Positions 22,035 to 30,241 of a DNA stretch of 42,621 bases are shown piece after piece. Made by a program: the position numbers and the translations under genes. Where the stretch lies: NCBI GenBank assembly GCA_900551665.1, contig URWW01000014.1:1-42621 (forward strand), in the 5' to 3' direction. Each line of letters begins with the position of its first letter. Within the stretch, counting starts at the first letter, position 1. The stretch is from an uncultured Collinsella sp. (GTDB lineage: Bacteria; Actinomycetota; Coriobacteriia; Coriobacteriales; Coriobacteriaceae). The notes beneath the pieces are model-generated. The model did no database searches. It saw nothing but the letters and a program-made list of their open reading frames with translations, and was not told where the DNA came from.

Positions 22035-24508
22035 TAGCTGCGGACCTCGCCACCGGTGGCCTTGCACACCTTCGTCACCAGCTTGGAGTGGGCACGCTCG
22101 ACCTCCTCACTCGTGAGGGTGTGGTCGTCGGCGCGATAGGTGAGCGCGAAGGCCATGGACTTCTTGCCAGCGCCCACGCGCACCGGGTCGCGGTACACAT
22201 CAAACAGGCGCACGCCCACGAGCAGCTTGCCGCCGGCGGAGCGCAGGCGGCGCTCCAGGTCCTCGCAGGTCACATCGTCGTCAACAACGATGGCAAGATC
22301 ATGCTCGACGCTCGGGAACTGGGAGAACTCGCGATAGGCCTCCTGAGCGCCGGCACCCTTGATCAGCGCCTCGAGATTCAGCTCAAAAGCCACCACAGGG
22401 ATATCGATGCCGTAGACATCGCGCGCGTCGGGATGGATCTCGCCGACCCAGCCGAGAACCGTACCGCCGGAGAGCACCTCGGCGCCGCGGCCGGGCTGCA
22501 GGAAGGCGTAGTCGTCGCCGTCGGCGGGGCGGAAGCGGACCTTAGGCGTGCGCAGCTGGGAGAGCAGCTCCTCAACAACGCCCTTGCCGTCGAAGAAACG
22601 AAGCGGCATGGGCTTGTAATTCCAGGTCACATCGCCCATGGAGCCGGAAAGCACGCCCGCCACGGACTCGCGCTCCTTCGGCGCGCTGGCGTTCTCGCGG
22701 CCGAAGAACAGCGTGCCGATCTCATACAGCTGCACGTTTGCGGTGCTGTGCTTGATGTTGTACTCGACGGACTGCAGCAGGCCCGGGATGAGCGAGCGGC
22801 GCATCTCGGTCTGCTCGGCCACGAGCGGGTTCATGATCTCGACCGGGCATCCACGGCCCTCGTCCGTCATGCCGATACGCTCGAGGTCGCCGGGGGCGGC
22901 GAAGGAGAAGTTCATGGTCTCGTTGAGGCCACAGGCGCGCAGGATCTGACCGACCTTGCGAGTGAGCTGCTGCTCGCGGGTAAGGCCGCCGATGTGGTTT
23001 TTGGCGGCGGGGATGGTGGCCTCGACGCGATCCATGCCCCAAAGGCGCAGGACCTCCTCAATCAGGTCGATCTCACGGGTGAGGTCGGGGCGGAACGTGG
23101 CGGGCGTGACCGCGAACACGCGCGCATCCCCCTCCCCCTCGGCCTCGACGGAGCAGCCGAGACGCGTGAGCGCCGTCTCGATGAAAGCGGGCTCGATCGC
23201 GGCGCCGCACAGCTCGTGCACGCGGGAAAGGCGCAGGCTGATGGGAGCGAGCTGCTTGGGCGCGGGATAGACGTCCACGCAACCCGGGGCAACCTTGCCG
23301 CCGGCGAGCTGCTCGATGAGGGCGCAGGCGATGTTGGCAACATCCACGCACCCGGTCTCGTCGACCTGACGCTCGAAGCGGATGGAAGCGTCGGAGATCA
23401 GCGCGAGGTCGCGGCTGGTGTGGGAGGTGCGGCCGGCGTTGAAGCAGGCGCTCTCCACCAGCACGTCGACGGTGGCGTCGGTAACCTCGGACTCCATGCC
23501 GCCCATGACGCCCGCGAGCGCGACCGGGGTGGCGCCGGCCTCGCCGGTGGCGATGAGGCCCATGCCCGCGGAGAGCGTGCGCTCCACGTCGTCGAGGGTA
23601 CGGAAGACCTCGCCCTCACGCGCCGCGCGCACGGCCACGGTACGCTTGCCGCCCTTCTCCTCGAACGCGTTGAGGTCGAAGGCGTGCAGCGGCTGGCCGG
23701 TGAGCATCATCACATAGTTGGTGATGTCCACGACGTTGTTGTGCGTGCGGATGCCGCAGGAATTGAGGCGCTGGACGAGCCACTCGGGCGAGGGGCCGAC
23801 CTTCACATCGCGCACCACGCGGGCGACGTAGCGATCGCACAGGCCCTCGTCGATGAGCTCGACCGAGACGGTCTCGGCGGTCGCCGCGCCGGACTCAGCG
23901 GCGATGGCGGGCAGGTCGACGTGGAAGTCGCGGTCGTAGATGGCGCCGACCTCGCGCGCGATGCCGATCATGGAGAGGCAGTCGGCGCGGTTCGGGGTGA
24001 TCTCGCAGTCGAGCACCGTGTCGGACGTGCCCACGTACTGGGCAAACGGCATGCCGATGGGCGCATCCTCGGGCAGGATCATGATGCCCTCGTGATCGGC
24101 GGAGAGGCCAAGCTCGCGCGCGGAACAATTCATGCCCATGGACACGACGCCACGAAGCTTGCCCTTCTTGATCTTGATGTCGCCGGGGAGCTCCGCGCCG
24201 ATCATGGCGGTCACGATGCGATCGCCCTCGTTGAAGTTCTGGGCACCGCACACGATCTGCAGGGGCTCCGGGTTGCCCTCGGCGTCCACGTTGTTGGCGC
24301 CCACATCGACCATAGTGACCCACAGGTGATCGGAATCGGGATGGGCCTCCTTGGAAAGGACCTTGGCCGTCACGATGTGATCGAAGGACTCGCCCACCGT
24401 CTCGATGGCCTCGACCTCGGTGCCGGTGCGGATGAACTCACGGGAAAGCTCGGAGGGGTCCTCTGGCAGCTCGACCATGCTCTTCAGCCAGTCGTAAGAA
24501 ACTTTCAT
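22034..24508 (-). CDS. pheT: Phenylalanine-tRNA ligase beta subunit
   Basis: The 824-aa subunit works with PheS as an alpha2-beta2 enzyme charging tRNA-Phe. Domains in order: an N-terminal tRNA-binding domain (about 40-155; VCGAQNFNEGDRIV, then RGVVSMGMNCSARELGLS), the B3/B4 editing domain (about 210-400), B5 (about 410-480), a degenerate synthetase core (about 490-690; YEIGTLFFGR) and the C-terminal FDX-ACB anticodon-binding domain (YREFSQFPSVEHDLAIVV onwards). Length is typical. ATG 24508 follows GAAGAGGTTTGAG. It lies 66 bp after pheS, with a palindromic repeat in the gap, and is controlled with pheS by a T-box leader. Confidence 0.98.
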   Translation of the reverse strand: MKVSYDWLKSMVELPEDPSELSREFIRTGTEVEAIETVGESFDHIVTAKVLSKEAHPDSDHLWVTMVDVGANNVDAEGNPEPLQIVCGAQNFNEGDRIVTAMIGAELPGDIKIKKGKLRGVVSMGMNCSARELGLSADHEGIMILPEDAPIGMPFAQYVGTSDTVLDCEITPNRADCLSMIGIAREVGAIYDRDFHVDLPAIAAESGAATAETVSVELIDEGLCDRYVARVVRDVKVGPSPEWLVQRLNSCGIRTHNNVVDITNYVMMLTGQPLHAFDLNAFEEKGGKRTVAVRAAREGEVFRTLDDVERTLSAGMGLIATGEAGATPVALAGVMGGMESEVTDATVDVLVESACFNAGRTSHTSRDLALISDASIRFERQVDETGCVDVANIACALIEQLAGGKVAPGCVDVYPAPKQLAPISLRLSRVHELCGAAIEPAFIETALTRLGCSVEAEGEGDARVFAVTPATFRPDLTREIDLIEEVLRLWGMDRVEATIPAAKNHIGGLTREQQLTRKVGQILRACGLNETMNFSFAAPGDLERIGMTDEGRGCPVEIMNPLVAEQTEMRRSLIPGLLQSVEYNIKHSTANVQLYEIGTLFFGRENASAPKERESVAGVLSGSMGDVTWNYKPMPLRFFDGKGVVEELLSQLRTPKVRFRPADGDDYAFLQPGRGAEVLSGGTVLGWVGEIHPDARDVYGIDIPVVAFELNLEALIKGAGAQEAYREFSQFPSVEHDLAIVVDDDVTCEDLERRLRSAGGKLLVGVRLFDVYRDPVRVGAGKKSMAFALTYRADDHTLTSEEVERAHSKLVTKVCKATGGEVRS

Positions 24509-24528
24509 CTCAAACCTCTTCTATATGC

Positions 24529-24561
24529 ACCTCAATTTTGGGACTGTCCCTAAATTGAGGT
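24529..24561. repeat. 33-bp palindrome with GGGAC-GTCCC core in the pheS-pheT gap
   Basis: The sequence is an almost perfect palindrome centred at 24545: arms ACCTCAATTT and AAATTGAGGT around GGGACTGTCCC. It resembles GGGAC-core REP-like elements. It fills half of the gap between pheS and pheT and would form a hairpin in the mRNA, 20 nt upstream of the pheT start. Confidence 0.88.
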
Positions 24562-24574
24562 CTCGAACCTCTTC

Positions 24575-25651
24575 TTAGAACTGATTCAGGAAGCGCATGT
24601 CGCCGGTGACGAGCGTGCGCAGGTCGGGCAGGTCGTAGCGGAGCGCCGCGATGCGCTCGACGCCGGCGCCGAAGGCGAAGCCGGAATAGACCTCGGGATC
24701 GATGTCGCAGTTGCGCAGGACGTTGGGGTCGACCATGCCGCAGCCCAAGATCTCGATCCAACCGGAGTGCTTGCAGAAGGGGCAACCCTCGCCGCCGCAC
24801 ACGCCGCAGCTCACGTCGACCTCGCAGGAGGGCTCGGTGAACGGGAAGAAGTGCGGGCGGTAGCGCGTGGCGCGGTCCTCGCCGAACATGCACTTCACGA
24901 AGTAATCGAGCGTGCCCTTGAGGTCGCCGAAAGTGATGCCCTTATCCACAACGAGGCCCTCGATCTGATGGAACTGGGGCAGGTGGCAGGCATCGGCCGT
25001 ATCGGGGCGATACACACGGCCCGGGGCGATCATGTAGATGGGCGGCTCCTGGGTCTCCATGGTGTGCACCTGCACGCCGGAGGTCTGGGTGCGCAGCAGC
25101 ACGTCGGACTCGCCGTGGGCATGCTCCTCGGGGTGCGCAGCGGTGCCGGGGGCGTTGTCCTTCACATAGAAGGTGTCGCGCGCGGAACGGCTCGGGTGGT
25201 CGAGCGGGGCGTTCAGCGCGGTGAAGTTGTACCAGCTGGATTCTACCTGCGGGCCGGCCTCGACCGTATAACCGATACCGCAGAAGACGTCCTCGATCTC
25301 CTCGATGATCTGGTTGATGAGGTGCGCATGGCCGATCTGCGGACGGGCACCGGGCAGCGTGATGTCAACGGCCTCCGTGGCCATGAGTTCGCGCACGGCG
25401 GCGCGCTTGAGGTCCTTCATGCGACCGTCGAGCAGGGTCTCGGCCATACGGCGCATCTCGTTTGCGCGCTTGCCGAGCACCGGACGCTCCTCGGGCTCGA
25501 TCTTGCCCATCATGCGCATGAGGCCGGTGATCTCGCCCTTGCGGCCCATAAGCGCCACGCGGGCGGCCTCGAGCTTCTCGGTCGTCTCGGCGCTCTCGAT
25601 CATCTCGCGGGCTCGCTGCTCGAGCTCCTCAAGCTCGTCGATCAAGCTCAT
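24575..25651 (-). CDS. pheS: Phenylalanine-tRNA ligase alpha subunit
   Basis: This 358-aa subunit has an N-terminal coiled coil (about 1-85) and the class II catalytic core. Motif 2-type HTMETQEPPIYMIAPGRVYRPDTADACHLPQFHQIEG and motif 3 FGAGVERIAALRYDLPDLR are visible; SWYNFTALNAPLDHPSR marks the active site. Cys residues near FTEPSCEVDVSCGVCGGEGCPFCKHSG form a CxxC-rich insert (about 288-308) that may bind zinc; this insert occurs in some PheS lineages. ATG 25651 follows GAGGGGAACAG; the open frame upstream runs into the T-box terminator and is rejected. Confidence 0.98.
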   Translation of the reverse strand: MSLIDELEELEQRAREMIESAETTEKLEAARVALMGRKGEITGLMRMMGKIEPEERPVLGKRANEMRRMAETLLDGRMKDLKRAAVRELMATEAVDITLPGARPQIGHAHLINQIIEEIEDVFCGIGYTVEAGPQVESSWYNFTALNAPLDHPSRSARDTFYVKDNAPGTAAHPEEHAHGESDVLLRTQTSGVQVHTMETQEPPIYMIAPGRVYRPDTADACHLPQFHQIEGLVVDKGITFGDLKGTLDYFVKCMFGEDRATRYRPHFFPFTEPSCEVDVSCGVCGGEGCPFCKHSGWIEILGCGMVDPNVLRNCDIDPEVYSGFAFGAGVERIAALRYDLPDLRTLVTGDMRFLNQF

Positions 25652-25701
25652 CTGTTCCCCTCTCGTCCGTCGGCGCCATATCGGCGCCACGTTGTTCCAT
25701 A

Positions 25702-25752
25702 GAAAAATCCGCCCTTGGGATCGTGCGATCGCTCGCACTCCCAAGGACGGAT
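25702..25752 (-). terminator. T-box regulated terminator of pheST
   Basis: On the minus strand TCCGTCCTTGGGA pairs with TCCCAAGGGCGGA around a loop and is followed by TTTTTCT. It lies 51 bp before the pheS ATG. It competes with the antiterminator formed by the T-box sequence at 25760-25773. Confidence 0.9.
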
Positions 25753-25850
25753 GAGATTCCGCGGTACCACCTTGATTGGCCGCCGGTTGTCTGCCCGGCG
25801 AACCCTCTTTTGCCCGATGTCGCGCGGGCGCGCGGCTTCCCTACTCAGCA

Positions 25851-25871
25851 TGTGCAATCGGGGACGGGTGC
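25851..25871. repeat. GGGGAC-core repeat within the T-box leader
   Basis: These 21 bp are identical to 35668-35688, the left arm of the long palindrome upstream of the M32 peptidase gene. A related sequence is at 27442-27459. Its place between Stem I and the antiterminator suggests insertion into a region that tolerates change. Confidence 0.9.
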
Positions 25872-26047
25872 AAATCGCGCATCGCGCCCCGGCGCCCGCC
25901 GTTCAGGTCGCAGCTCGGGAGTGAACTCGGGGCTCCTCGCCGCGGGTGGGCTCGCAGCCGGTGGCCCTCCCTCTCTTTGCGGCGATGCGGTGAGGCCCGA
26001 CCTCTCCGTCAACGCAGTGGTCAAGATGATAACATACCTGCGCTTCC

Positions 26048-27187
26048 CTACGCGATCGACAGCTCATGAACCTCGTCGTACTTGCCACCCATGCAGATCT
26101 TCGCCGTGCCGCGATCGAGGTTGTACACCACGGACCACTGCGTTTGGAAAACCTCGCCGTTGTCCTTGATCTTCACCTCGCGGCTCACGCTCTGAAGCGT
26201 ATCCATGGCCTGCTGCTCATCCATGACGCCATCTGCCGCCTCGAGCGCGCCCATCACGGTGGCGTAACGGTCCTCGCCGCCTCCGAAATCATACTCACCG
26301 GGCGTGAGCAGGAAGTTCGTTGCAGCCATGTACGTCTTGCCCTCGGCGGGCACGCCGGCCGTCGTGGCATCGCCGGGCTCCAGCACGTTCATCTCGTCGC
26401 CGATGTACTCGACCACAACGGTCTTGCCGCTCGCATCCGCGATCTGGAAGTGATAGCTGCGCCCGCCGCTCGCATGCATGTCGTACTTACCCAACAGTGC
26501 GACTGCCTCGTCCACCGTGGCGCAGCGATCCAACATCATGCGAATGGCCGTCGTGGTGGTGATGTCCACGCGGTCGGTCCGCTGGTCGGTCGCCTCGGTG
26601 TCGATGAGCAAAACGCCCACGGCCAGGCCCTTCTCGTTCACACCGTCGAGCGGCGCAAAGGGCGCCGCCAGCGACACGATGCTCGATGCCAGATCATCGG
26701 GCAGCTTGTCCTCGCCGTATCCGATGAACGCGAGGTTCACCATCGACAGCGACGCGTAACCGTCCTCGGGGTTCGTGCGGACCATCATGCCGGGCGAGAA
26801 CTCCAGGTCGAAATTGCGGCCGAAGACCGCGTCGCCCGAAGGCGTTTCCGCGTTGAACGTCGAACATGCGAGATTGGGCAGCTCGATCTCAATCGGCAGG
26901 CCCTTGAGCAGACGGCCCACCACAAAGTCGATAAGCTCGGCGTCATTGGAGGCGCCCCCTTGCTCCAAAAACTCGTCGATGCCGTAATCGCCGGCGTAGT
27001 CCATGGTATACAGCGGGTACTCATCGATCTTCTTGATGCTGTCGAGCGTCTTGAGCTCGTTTCCGAACAGCGCGAAAACGGCGACTCCACCCACCAGACA
27101 CGCAACGGCAATGAAGCCCGCCACACCGAGGGCGATGCGCTTCATAATGCTCAACGCGCGCCCCGTGCCATCGTTAGAATTGCTCAT
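26048..27187 (-). CDS. Membrane-anchored linear amide C-N hydrolase (choloylglycine hydrolase/AAT family)
   Basis: The 379-aa protein has a short basic N-terminus, one transmembrane helix (about 17-42) and an external domain. LACSTFNAETPSGDAVFGRNFDLEF (here split: Cys108 in LACSTF, then FGRNFDLE) is the nucleophile-plus-Arg pattern of the Ntn hydrolase family of bile-salt hydrolases and acyltransferases. LDGVNEKGLAVGVL and MAATNFLLTPGEYD fit the same family. In this subgroup Cys is internal and a propeptide or processing step is possible. It may hydrolyse an N-acyl amide outside the cell; bile-salt hydrolysis is possible but not shown. ATG 27187 is close to a weak ribosome site (AGGGGGACCT). 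It is monocistronic. Confidence 0.85.
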   Translation of the reverse strand: MSNSNDGTGRALSIMKRIALGVAGFIAVACLVGGVAVFALFGNELKTLDSIKKIDEYPLYTMDYAGDYGIDEFLEQGGASNDAELIDFVVGRLLKGLPIEIELPNLACSTFNAETPSGDAVFGRNFDLEFSPGMMVRTNPEDGYASLSMVNLAFIGYGEDKLPDDLASSIVSLAAPFAPLDGVNEKGLAVGVLLIDTEATDQRTDRVDITTTTAIRMMLDRCATVDEAVALLGKYDMHASGGRSYHFQIADASGKTVVVEYIGDEMNVLEPGDATTAGVPAEGKTYMAATNFLLTPGEYDFGGGEDRYATVMGALEAADGVMDEQQAMDTLQSVSREVKIKDNGEVFQTQWSVVYNLDRGTAKICMGGKYDEVHELSIA

Positions 27188-27389
27188 AGGTCCCCCTCAG
27201 ACAGGTTGTTCCAACGAGCAAGAGATTCTAACTCATATATCTTACATTGATTAAGTTTTTGTCTCTTAGCTTACTCACTTCATAATGCTGTACGTTTTGA
27301 GCTAATCGGCGAGGGCTGGCGGATTTCGCGGCCGGCAGTGCTACAGGCCCGTCGCAATCCCCGCCGCTGTTCGACGCGGCCCAGTCGAT

Positions 27390-27424
27390 ACAAAGAGGCC
27401 GCAGCTCGTAATCGAACTGCGGCC
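27390..27424 (-). terminator. Terminator of the cellobiose/beta-glucoside operon
   Basis: GGCCGCAG (27397-27404) pairs with CTGCGGCC (27417-27424) over 12 nt. On the minus strand the hairpin is followed by TCTTTGT. It lies 43 bp after the MupG-like gene. Confidence 0.7.
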
Positions 27425-27441
27425 CCAAGAAGCAATCAATT

Positions 27442-27459
27442 TGTACCTGTCCCCAATCG
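27442..27459. repeat. GGGGACAGGTAC-type repeat fragment
   Basis: TGTACCTGTCCCCAATCG matches the reverse complement of the GGGGAC repeats at 25851 and 35668 with a few transitions (pattern TGYACCYGTCCCCRAT). Only one arm is present here. Confidence 0.7.
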
Positions 27460-27466
27460 GCCTTCG

Positions 27467-28591
27467 CTAGCCCACGATGTCGAAGGCGAAGCGGGTCCCT
27501 GCGGCGAGGTAATCGAGCAGCACATGCTCACAGTCGTCGATATGGCCGACGACGTTGGTCTTGCCGCTGTTCTTCATCGGCGCGAGCGCGATCTGGACTT
27601 CACCTGCGTACTGGCCGTACAGACGGTTGTCGATGATCACGTCGCCGCGTTCGATGTCGACCGTGTTGAACGGCTCAACGGGCGCGGGGTCCATGCGGCT
27701 CTCGAGCGTTCGAATCATGTAGCCGCTCGTGCAGTCACCGCGCACGGATAGGTTCATGCCCAAACGTCGCGCCATGTCCTGGGGCAGGCCGTCCACCAAA
27801 CGCGTGGTGAAGCGCACGCGATCGGAGTTGGCGCGCTCCATGGCGGCGAGCTCGTCATCGGTGGCAAAGCAGTTGCCGATCAGCACATCGCTCACGCAGC
27901 CCATCATCACGAAATGCTTGAGCTGCACCTCGATGGGAAGATCTCGATGCATCTCGAGCGTGGGCAGGCCCTCGGTGACCGACCAGGGACCGAACGCCTC
28001 GGGTGCGTCGGACGAGACGAACGCCTGCAGGCGCATGCCGCGCTTGGCCCAATGCTCGGTGCCGCGCATGAAGTAGTCGAGCGACACGCCGGTGTAACGG
28101 TGCGGATAGTAGTTGTGACAACCCACGAGCGCCTCGCGCGGGGCGCCGCAGGAGAGCAGCGCGCCCACGTGGTCGGTCACGGCGGCGCCGTTGATGCAGA
28201 CCTTGATGCCGTCGGCGTTCTTGGCGAGGGCGGCCTCTTCAAGGTCGCTCATCCCAAGGTCCAGGCGCATCGCGTCGATACCGAGCTCCTTGAAGAACGT
28301 CAGGTCGATGCCACCCTGGAACATGCTGATGCCCACACCCAGGCGCTTGAGCACCATGGGGTTGACGTCGCAGAAGATCTCGAAGCCCAGCTCGTGCGCG
28401 AGGCGGGTGTAGGGCAGGTAGCGCTCCACGACCTCCTCGTAGGTGCCATCGGCCCCGAGCAGCGCCAGAAACAGCACATCGAACCCGTGGGCCGCAGCGC
28501 GGCGCAGGTAATCGAAGTTTTCCTCGGCCGAGGCGAACTCCGGGTACAGCGAAATGCCCAGGCGGCACACGCCGGAGCGCTCGCTAGTCAA
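27467..28591 (-). CDS. MupG/DUF871-family TIM-barrel protein
   Basis: About 374 aa from the chosen TTG start. An N-terminal TIM barrel (CRLGISLYPEF, LFLALLGADG, FEIFCDVNPMVLKRLG, MRLDLGM, LVGCHNYYPHRYTGVS) is followed by a cyclophilin-like C-terminal domain (about the last 110 residues, with IIDNRLYGQYAGEVQIAL). MupG of Staphylococcus cleaves 6-phospho-MurNAc-GlcNAc; other DUF871 proteins lie in cellobiose-type PTS operons, probably as 6-phosphoglycosidases. It is the last gene of the operon and overlaps the GH1 stop by 8 bp when TTG at 28591 is used, after GGTGAGGATC; GTG at 28570 gives a length closer to the family. A 6-phospho-disaccharide substrate is likely, exact identity open. Confidence 0.88.
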   Translation of the reverse strand: MTSERSGVCRLGISLYPEFASAEENFDYLRRAAAHGFDVLFLALLGADGTYEEVVERYLPYTRLAHELGFEIFCDVNPMVLKRLGVGISMFQGGIDLTFFKELGIDAMRLDLGMSDLEEAALAKNADGIKVCINGAAVTDHVGALLSCGAPREALVGCHNYYPHRYTGVSLDYFMRGTEHWAKRGMRLQAFVSSDAPEAFGPWSVTEGLPTLEMHRDLPIEVQLKHFVMMGCVSDVLIGNCFATDDELAAMERANSDRVRFTTRLVDGLPQDMARRLGMNLSVRGDCTSGYMIRTLESRMDPAPVEPFNTVDIERGDVIIDNRLYGQYAGEVQIALAPMKNSGKTNVVGHIDDCEHVLLDYLAAGTRFAFDIVG

Positions 28592-30053
28592 GATCCTCAC
28601 CGCAGCTCGCGATGGCCTTCTGATACCAGAAGAAGCTGTCCTTGCGATAGCGGTCGAACGTGCCGTTGCCCTCGTCGTCGCGGTCGACATACACAAAACC
28701 GTAACGCTTGGCCATCTGGCCGGTGGAGGCGGACACGAGGTCGATGATGCCCCAGGGGGTGTAGCCGATCAGATCGACGCCATCGGCAAGGGCCTCTCCC
28801 ATGGCACGCACGTGCTCGCGCATGTACTCGATGCGATACGGATCATGCACGGAACCGTCCTCCTCGAGGACGTCCTTGGCACCCAGGCCGTTCTCCACGA
28901 CCATGAGCGGCTTCTGATAGCGATCGTACAGCTCGTTCAAGAAATAGCGCAGGCCCGTCGGGTCAATGGACCAGCCCCACTGGCTGTACTGCAGGTAGGG
29001 GTTCTTGGCGCCGGAGCTGAAGTTGCCGCTTGCGCGCTCCACGTCGGTGTGGGTGGTGGAGGTGCTGCTGGAGTAGTAGGAGAAGGTCACCATGTCCACG
29101 CAGCCGGCGGCGAGGTCCTCGAAATCGGACGGCTCGGTATTGAGCTCGACATCCCAGGCCTGCCACAGACGACGGGCATAGGAGGGATAGGCGCCACGGA
29201 CCATGGTGTCGCCGGCGTAGAAGAGCGCCTCCTGCTTGCCCTGCAGGTTGTTGATGATATCGGCGGGATCGCAGGTGAACGGGTAGCTGCAGCGGCCGGC
29301 GAGCATGCAGCCCACCATGGCGTCCTCGCGCACCTCATGGGCGAACTTGACGGCGCGGGCGCTCGCCACGAACTGGTTGTGCAGCACCTGGAAGTTAGAG
29401 CGCATCTTGGCCGCCGGGTAGTTCGGCAGGAAGGAGGGCATCATGAGGGGGCTGTTGATCTCGTTGAAGGTCAGCCAGTAACGGACCTCGTCCTTGTACT
29501 CGCTCATAACACAACGGGCAAAGCGATCGAACAGGTCGATGGTCTCGCGGTTCTCCCAACCGCCAAGCTCCTGCTCGATGTAAAGCGGGGTGTCGTAGTG
29601 ACACAGCGTCACCAAAGGCTCGATGCCCTGCTCGCGCAGCTCGGCAAAGACGGTGTGGTAGAAGTCCAGGCCCTCCTGGTTGGGCTCGGTCTCCACGCCC
29701 GTGGGGAAGATGCGGCTCCAGGCGATGGACATGCGGAACAGCTTGATGCCCATCTCACCCAGAAGCGCGATGTCCTCGGAGTGACGGTGGTAGAAGTCGA
29801 CGGCATCGTGATAGGGATAGTACTCGCCCTCGACCACGTCGAGCTTGGCGCCCTCGGGCAGCGGGGCAAACATCGGGCAGCTGCCGGCGGTACCGTCGGG
29901 CATGCGATAGGTCACGGAGCGCAGCGACTTGATGCTGCCGCTCGAAGAGCAGTCGCTCTCGGTCATGCCGCGGCCGCCCTCATTCCAACCGCCCTCGTAC
30001 TGGTTAGCGGCGGTCGCGCCGCCCCACAGAAAGTCCTTTGGGAACACAGACAT
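28584..30053 (-). CDS. Glycoside hydrolase family 1, 6-phospho-beta-glucosidase
   Basis: The 489-aa cytoplasmic enzyme cleaves phosphorylated beta-glucosides brought in by the PTS. TFNEIN carries the acid/base Glu198, VVENGLG the nucleophile Glu387, and SASTGQMAKRYGFVYVD holds Ser441, Lys449 and Tyr451, the phosphate-binding trio of the 6-phospho subgroup. Length is normal. ATG 30053 follows GAGGAAGTAGCC. It lies 188 bp downstream of the IIC gene, with a hairpin and T-tract in the gap that may lower its expression relative to the transporter. Confidence 0.96.
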   Translation of the reverse strand: MSVFPKDFLWGGATAANQYEGGWNEGGRGMTESDCSSSGSIKSLRSVTYRMPDGTAGSCPMFAPLPEGAKLDVVEGEYYPYHDAVDFYHRHSEDIALLGEMGIKLFRMSIAWSRIFPTGVETEPNQEGLDFYHTVFAELREQGIEPLVTLCHYDTPLYIEQELGGWENRETIDLFDRFARCVMSEYKDEVRYWLTFNEINSPLMMPSFLPNYPAAKMRSNFQVLHNQFVASARAVKFAHEVREDAMVGCMLAGRCSYPFTCDPADIINNLQGKQEALFYAGDTMVRGAYPSYARRLWQAWDVELNTEPSDFEDLAAGCVDMVTFSYYSSSTSTTHTDVERASGNFSSGAKNPYLQYSQWGWSIDPTGLRYFLNELYDRYQKPLMVVENGLGAKDVLEEDGSVHDPYRIEYMREHVRAMGEALADGVDLIGYTPWGIIDLVSASTGQMAKRYGFVYVDRDDEGNGTFDRYRKDSFFWYQKAIASCGEDLD

Positions 30054-30185
30054 GGCTACTTCCTCTCAATCGATGGGCCGATGCGGGCCCATATCGGCTG
30101 TGCGCGCTGCGGACGCGATCGGCCGATGGAAGGCCGCGACGCGTCAAATGCGAAAGGGGCGCCCGCGCGATCGACGTCCCTCGTT

Positions 30186-30222
30186 AGAAAACCGCCCGGC
30201 AACCGATGCGGCTGCCGGGCGG
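30186..30222 (-). terminator. Intra-operon terminator-like hairpin between IIC and GH1
   Basis: CCGCCCGGCA (30192-30201) pairs perfectly with TGCCGGGCGG (30213-30222); on the minus strand TTTTCT follows. Partial termination or mRNA 3'-end protection of the PTS genes is likely. An independent promoter for GH1 cannot be excluded. Confidence 0.75.
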
Positions 30223-30241
30223 CACGAGCGCTCACGCGAAC

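Larger units (their letters stand above)
25702..26020 (-). ncRNA. T-box riboswitch leader, probably tRNA-Phe specific
   Basis: The conserved T-box AAGGTGGTACCGCG lies at 25773-25760 on the minus strand, just before a terminator with a T-tract. Upstream, an AGAGAG-containing stretch and a GGCTGCGAGC segment fit Stem I. A TTC at 25925-25923, in GAGTTCACTCC on the expected 3' side of Stem I, is the likely Phe specifier codon. Uncharged tRNA-Phe would stabilise the antiterminator and turn on pheS-pheT and the coupled phospholipase-like gene. A repeat with GGGGAC core (25851-25871) sits between Stem I and the antiterminator. Confidence 0.85.

Noticed and set aside
22088..24553. An 821-codon plus-strand open frame opposite pheT
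   Set aside because: It is the antisense shadow of a well-supported pheT and has no domain pattern. Similar shadows lie opposite nagA, agaS, the M18 gene, the GH1 gene and IIC.
24575..25744. Longer PheS starting at 25744
   Set aside because: The extra codons lie inside the T-box terminator hairpin. ATG 25651 fits the family N-terminus and has a ribosome site.
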